Assembly (NCBI GenBank): GCA_943354525.1
Contig: CALRCI010000013.1
Location: forward strand, 5,885-14,248
Reading direction: 5' to 3'
Origin: Candidatus Nomurabacteria bacterium
GTDB taxonomy: Bacteria; Patescibacteriota; Minisyncoccia; Phycocordibacterales; UBA9973
Length of the DNA stretch: 8,364 bases
Shown here: positions 6,648 to 8,364 of the stretch, piece by piece
How the letters are laid out: the number at the start of each line of letters is the position of its first letter
Numbering within the stretch: position 1 is the first letter of the stretch
The notes under the pieces: model-generated
Databases searched by the model: none
Told to the model about the DNA's origin: nothing
The model's input: only the letters and a program-made list of their open reading frames with translations
Program-made: the position numbers and the translations under genes

Positions 6648-6725
6648 TTCTGCCAGCAATACGAGAATAATCCCGATTTCAATCAGAATAACGAGCGAGA
6701 ATATAATTTTCCATTTCTTGGTCAT
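6636..6725 (-). CDS. Candidate 29-residue membrane microprotein
   Basis: ATG 6725 opens a 29-codon frame ending in TAA. It starts MTKKWK, continues with an almost unbroken hydrophobic stretch (residues 7-25) interrupted by one Glu at 16, and ends AELGK. A basic N-terminus followed by one predicted membrane helix is a typical layout for real bacterial microproteins, and the frame fills the cutA-frr gap neatly. No ribosome binding site and no good -10 precede it. Function is unknown. A chance frame in AT-rich DNA is the alternative. Confidence 0.5.
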   Translation of the reverse strand: MTKKWKIIFSLVILIEIGIILVLLAELGK

Positions 6726-6741
6726 AAAAATAAATTAAGGA

Positions 6742-6766
6742 AACACTACACCGCTTACGCAGTGTT
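6742..6766 (-). terminator. Hairpin after cutA, possible weak terminator
   Basis: On the minus strand ACACTGC-GTAA-GCGGTGT makes a 7-bp stem with one G-T pair and a four-base loop. An alternative outer pairing AACACT/AGTGTT uses the same bases. The T-tract after it is poor (GTGTTTCC). It lies 16 bp after the cutA stop. Confidence 0.4.
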
Positions 6767-6782
6767 GAATATAAAAATGAAG

Positions 6783-7088
6783 CTAGACGATCTGGCTTAC
6801 CATCCACTCCTTGTAGTCATGATTGATGCGCCGGACATCGACTCCGGCAATCAATGGCGTGGAATAGCGATGATTCTCGGCGATCAGATCCTGCGCGCCT
6901 TGGAGTTTCTGCTCAAGCGTCGTGGCCATCAGCATGACTTGGGGACGATCTTCCAACTTCCCTTCCCAGTAATACATGGACTGGATCGGCCAGGTATCGA
7001 CGCATGCGGCAATTTTCTTCTCGATCATCAGCTTGCCGAGCCGTCGTGCCTCGTCTGCATCGTTACAAGTAGTATATACGAATACCAT
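6783..7088 (-). CDS. cutA: CutA family divalent-ion tolerance protein
   Basis: This 101-residue protein is the usual size for CutA1. It begins VFVYTTCNDADEARRLGKLM, followed by IAACVDTWP with the conserved Cys (about 29). The family strand-turn-strand SMYYWEGKLEDRPQVML and TT-EQKLQGAQDLI come next. The family HPYE-P motif appears as HRYSTP (73-78), and it closes with INHDYKEWM. CutA forms a very stable ferredoxin-like trimer; it was linked to copper tolerance in E. coli, but its biochemical role is still uncertain. The start fits the family N-terminus, which begins one or two residues before the first strand. The stop is TAG. It probably has its own promoter and is followed by a weak hairpin. 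Confidence 0.94.
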   Translation of the reverse strand: MVFVYTTCNDADEARRLGKLMIEKKIAACVDTWPIQSMYYWEGKLEDRPQVMLMATTLEQKLQGAQDLIAENHRYSTPLIAGVDVRRINHDYKEWMVSQIV

Positions 7089-7098
7089 ACGATAAGTG

Positions 7099-7107
7099 AT
7101 TTTGGCA
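7099..7107 (-). promoter_or_regulatory. Possible cutA extended -10
   Basis: Minus strand TGC-CAAAAT (hexamer 7104-7099, 4/6) lies ten bases before ATG 7088. The -35 position is poor. It is reported because its layout resembles the other genes here, but the match is weak. Confidence 0.3.
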
Positions 7108-7142
7108 TATAAATCGACCTACTCTAATAGTACCACCCAAAT

Positions 7143-7175
7143 AAAAATTGCCTAGGCGCAAGCGAGGCAATTTTT
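7143..7175 (-). terminator. Rho-independent terminator after the coiled-coil gene
   Basis: The perfect 11-bp arms AAAAATTGCCT (7143-7153) and AGGCAATTTTT (7165-7175) enclose a loop whose centre can fold as GC-GCAA-GC on the plus strand. The minus transcript ends in five U residues, 1 bp after the TAG stop. The A/T flanks make it usable in both directions. Confidence 0.85.
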
Positions 7176-7176
7176 A

Positions 7177-7434
7177 CTATCCAGTTTTGATCTCTAGTTT
7201 CTCGACTCGGCCGGTCAGATCGTCGATTTTGCGCTCATGGAGACCTAAACCTCTATCCTGAATAAGTAATGTTTTCTTGAAATCCTGATGCTCTTCTCTG
7301 ATACCGCGAATCTCTGCAAGAATGAGATCAAAAATACTTTCGTGTTTGACAAACATGTTGTTAATCGCACGCATATGCTTTTCAAAAAGTCCTACCGTCA
7401 CATATTTTTCTTTGTTATTTTTTTCTTTTGGCAT
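7177..7434 (-). CDS. Small coiled-coil protein of unknown function
   Basis: This is an 85-residue, highly charged protein with no membrane segment and no cysteine. After a Lys-rich start (MPKEKNNKEKYV), most of the chain looks helical: FEKHMRAINNMFVKHESIFD, then a LILAEIRGIREEHQDF stretch and a C-terminal heptad-like run IDDLTGRVEKLEIKTG. Hydrophobic residues at a/d-like spacing suggest an oligomeric coiled coil. I do not recognise a named family, though short proteins of this kind are common in Patescibacteria next to transfer or antitoxin-like genes. It has the best -10 in the window and a strong terminator, so it is a well-defined single-gene unit and probably well expressed. ATG 7434 lies exactly six bases after TATAAT. 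Confidence 0.8.
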   Translation of the reverse strand: MPKEKNNKEKYVTVGLFEKHMRAINNMFVKHESIFDLILAEIRGIREEHQDFKKTLLIQDRGLGLHERKIDDLTGRVEKLEIKTG

Positions 7435-7440
7435 AGTTCG

Positions 7441-7468
7441 ATTATAACAACGACCTCAATCCGCGCAA
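7441..7468 (-). promoter_or_regulatory. Promoter of the coiled-coil gene, predicted leaderless start
   Basis: Minus strand TTGCGC (7468-7463), 16-bp spacer, TGT-TATAAT (7449-7441, perfect extended -10). Six bases (CGAACT) follow before ATG 7434, so +1 should be the start codon itself. Confidence 0.7.
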
Positions 7469-7471
7469 GCA

Positions 7472-7498
7472 TTTTGCCAAGGCGTAGCCTTGGCAAAA
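7472..7498. repeat. Intergenic palindrome (GCCAAGGC family, copy 2)
   Basis: The 12-bp perfect arms 7472-7483 and 7487-7498 surround the loop GTA. On the plus strand the core reads GCCAAGGC-GTA-GCCTTGGC. It lies just upstream of the coiled-coil gene's -35 and downstream of the VirD4-like gene. Confidence 0.8.
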
Positions 7499-7518
7499 AT
7501 CGAGAAAACTGGGGATAA

Positions 7519-7539
7519 CGCCAAGGCTACGCCTTGGCG
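7519..7539. repeat. Intergenic palindrome (GCCAAGGC family, copy 3, inverted relative to copy 2)
   Basis: The 9-bp perfect arms 7519-7527 and 7531-7539 surround the loop TAC, which is the reverse complement of the loop in copy 2. The 19-bp core is therefore identical to copy 2 but flipped. On the plus strand it is followed by T5, which would suit a terminator facing the wrong way for the genes here. It starts 5 bp after the stop of the VirD4-like gene. Confidence 0.8.
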
Positions 7540-7543
7540 ATTT

Positions 7544-8364
7544 TTAAATAAGGGGCTCTGCGGATTCTTCCTTCACTGTATCAGCTTTCTTGCCGGAAAT
7601 CGCGGCTTTTTCCTGCGCGCTGCGGATAATCTGGGATTCTTCTTCGGCGATCAGACGCTGGGCGTCGCCGGCCGGCATGGCATAGTGTTTGCGCGATGCG
7701 GCGAAAATTCGGTCGCGATAGGACGGATGTGTCGGTGGAAGCACGCGAAGTGTTTCGGCCGAAAATGGATCGTACGATTCTCCGTCGATTGTCATTTTGA
7801 CATAGAATTCCGCCACGCCGAGGTTGATCATATCTTTCACATCGAAGACCGGCGCGAATTCCGGTTTCAATTTTACCGCATCGTCACCACCGACACGAAA
7901 GGAAATGATTGAGCCCACGTTACCGAGCACGGCTGCTTCGACTTTCACGGGAATTTGTCCGACATACTGGTGCGCCATCGTGAGATTGATAGCGTATTTA
8001 CGCGCCTCGGAAAGAAGGTTCTCAAATGTATCCGTCACGACGTTCTGGAACTCGTCCACATAGAGATAGAAATCTTTGCGGTCTTTGGCTTCCATTTTCG
8101 CACGCGCCATACCGGCTTGTTTGATCTTCGTCAGGAACATCGAACCGAAGAACGATGAGTTCTCCTCCCCGATCTTGCCTTTCGACAGATTAATGAGAAG
8201 AATTTTCTGAGTATTCATGATGTGCTCGATATCGATTTTATTTTCTTTCTGTCCGAAGATATTGCGGAGCATTGGATCGGAAAGAAATTGACCGAGTTTG
8301 TTGACGAGCGGGATGATAGCGTCGGTGTCGAATTTCTCTGACCAGTCGGCGAATTCGATCGCCC
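7544..8364 (-). CDS. TraD/TraG/VirD4-like conjugation or secretion ATPase, C-terminal part
   Basis: The frame is open at the right edge; 272 C-terminal residues are visible. Walker B is clear as FYLYVDEFQN (visible residues 98-107, acidic pair at 103-104). Next are LLSEARKYAINLTMAHQY (about 116-133), a sensor/Q-motif typical of VirD4/TraD coupling proteins and HerA-like ATPases, then LGNVGSIISFRVGGDDAVKL and FSAETLRVLP. This matches the TraM-recognition (TraD/TraG C-terminal) family abundant in Patescibacteria, which use it in type IV secretion-like or DNA-transfer loci. Walker A and any N-terminal membrane or DUF8128-like region lie outside the window. The tail (about 220-272) is polar, Lys/Glu/Ala-rich and probably disordered or helical. 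The stop is TAA, followed by an inverted pair of palindromes. I infer a hexameric motor at the inner membrane; its substrate is unknown. Confidence 0.9.
   Translation of the reverse strand, partial: AIEFADWSEKFDTDAIIPLVNKLGQFLSDPMLRNIFGQKENKIDIEHIMNTQKILLINLSKGKIGEENSSFFGSMFLTKIKQAGMARAKMEAKDRKDFYLYVDEFQNVVTDTFENLLSEARKYAINLTMAHQYVGQIPVKVEAAVLGNVGSIISFRVGGDDAVKLKPEFAPVFDVKDMINLGVAEFYVKMTIDGESYDPFSAETLRVLPPTHPSYRDRIFAASRKHYAMPAGDAQRLIAEEESQIIRSAQEKAAISGKKADTVKEESAEPLI

Noticed and set aside
6606..7112. 168-codon plus-strand frame across the cutA region
   Set aside because: It is antisense to cutA and the small ORF. CutA motifs on the minus strand are decisive.
1293..8364. Absence of TGA stop codons (all nine visible stops are TAA or TAG), suggesting TGA recoded to glycine
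   Set aside because: The sample is small. Glycine is written with GGN codons throughout, and long genes such as typA contain no in-frame TGA, so the Gracilibacteria-type code is not supported.
1..8364. CRISPR array, tRNA, rRNA or riboswitch
   Set aside because: I saw no regularly spaced direct repeats, cloverleaf or conserved riboswitch core in the gaps, all of which are under 180 bp. Only the hairpins listed were found.

Overview
This window looks like a piece of chromosome from a Candidate Phyla Radiation (Patescibacteria) bacterium, probably of the Parcubacteria/Paceibacteria group. I infer this from gene content. It has a membrane-anchored DUF8128-type protein, a TraD/TraG/VirD4-like ATPase, a single-pass Gmad2-domain protein and a sigma-region-4/HARE-HTH fusion. 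It also has short, separately promoted genes, almost no Shine-Dalgarno sequences, and intergenic GCCAAGGC palindromes. Base composition is moderate. All genes I accept lie on the minus strand, so biological order runs from high to low coordinates.

Layout in transcription order. The window opens (8364-7544) inside the C-terminal half of a VirD4/TraD-like ATPase. Next is a gap (7435-7543) with an inverted pair of short palindromes and a near-consensus promoter. A small coiled-coil protein of unknown function follows (7434-7177), ending in a hairpin terminator. Then come cutA (7088-6783), a candidate 29-residue membrane microprotein (6725-6636) and frr, ribosome recycling factor (6612-6073). A 119-bp element with 35-bp inverted arms built from TAGGTTCTAG units separates frr from rseP, a site-2 protease (5959-4847). 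A second intergenic palindrome precedes typA/bipA, a ribosome-associated GTPase (4737-2938). A strong promoter then drives a sigma-4/HARE protein (2839-1811), which ends in a textbook terminator. A Gmad2-domain membrane protein (1754-1293) and the 5' part of a DUF8128-like membrane protein (1262 to beyond base 1) complete the window.

How it fits together. The centre is housekeeping: translation (frr, typA), envelope proteolysis (rseP), metal tolerance (cutA) and a transcription-associated protein. The two edges carry parts of what is probably a DNA-transfer or type IV secretion-like machine. Nearly every gene seems to have its own promoter. In three cases (1754, 6612, 7434) an extended -10 element of the form TGN-TAtAAT sits exactly six bases before the ATG, which predicts leaderless mRNAs. 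I could annotate every stretch longer than 100 bp. I saw no RNA gene, CRISPR array or insertion sequence.
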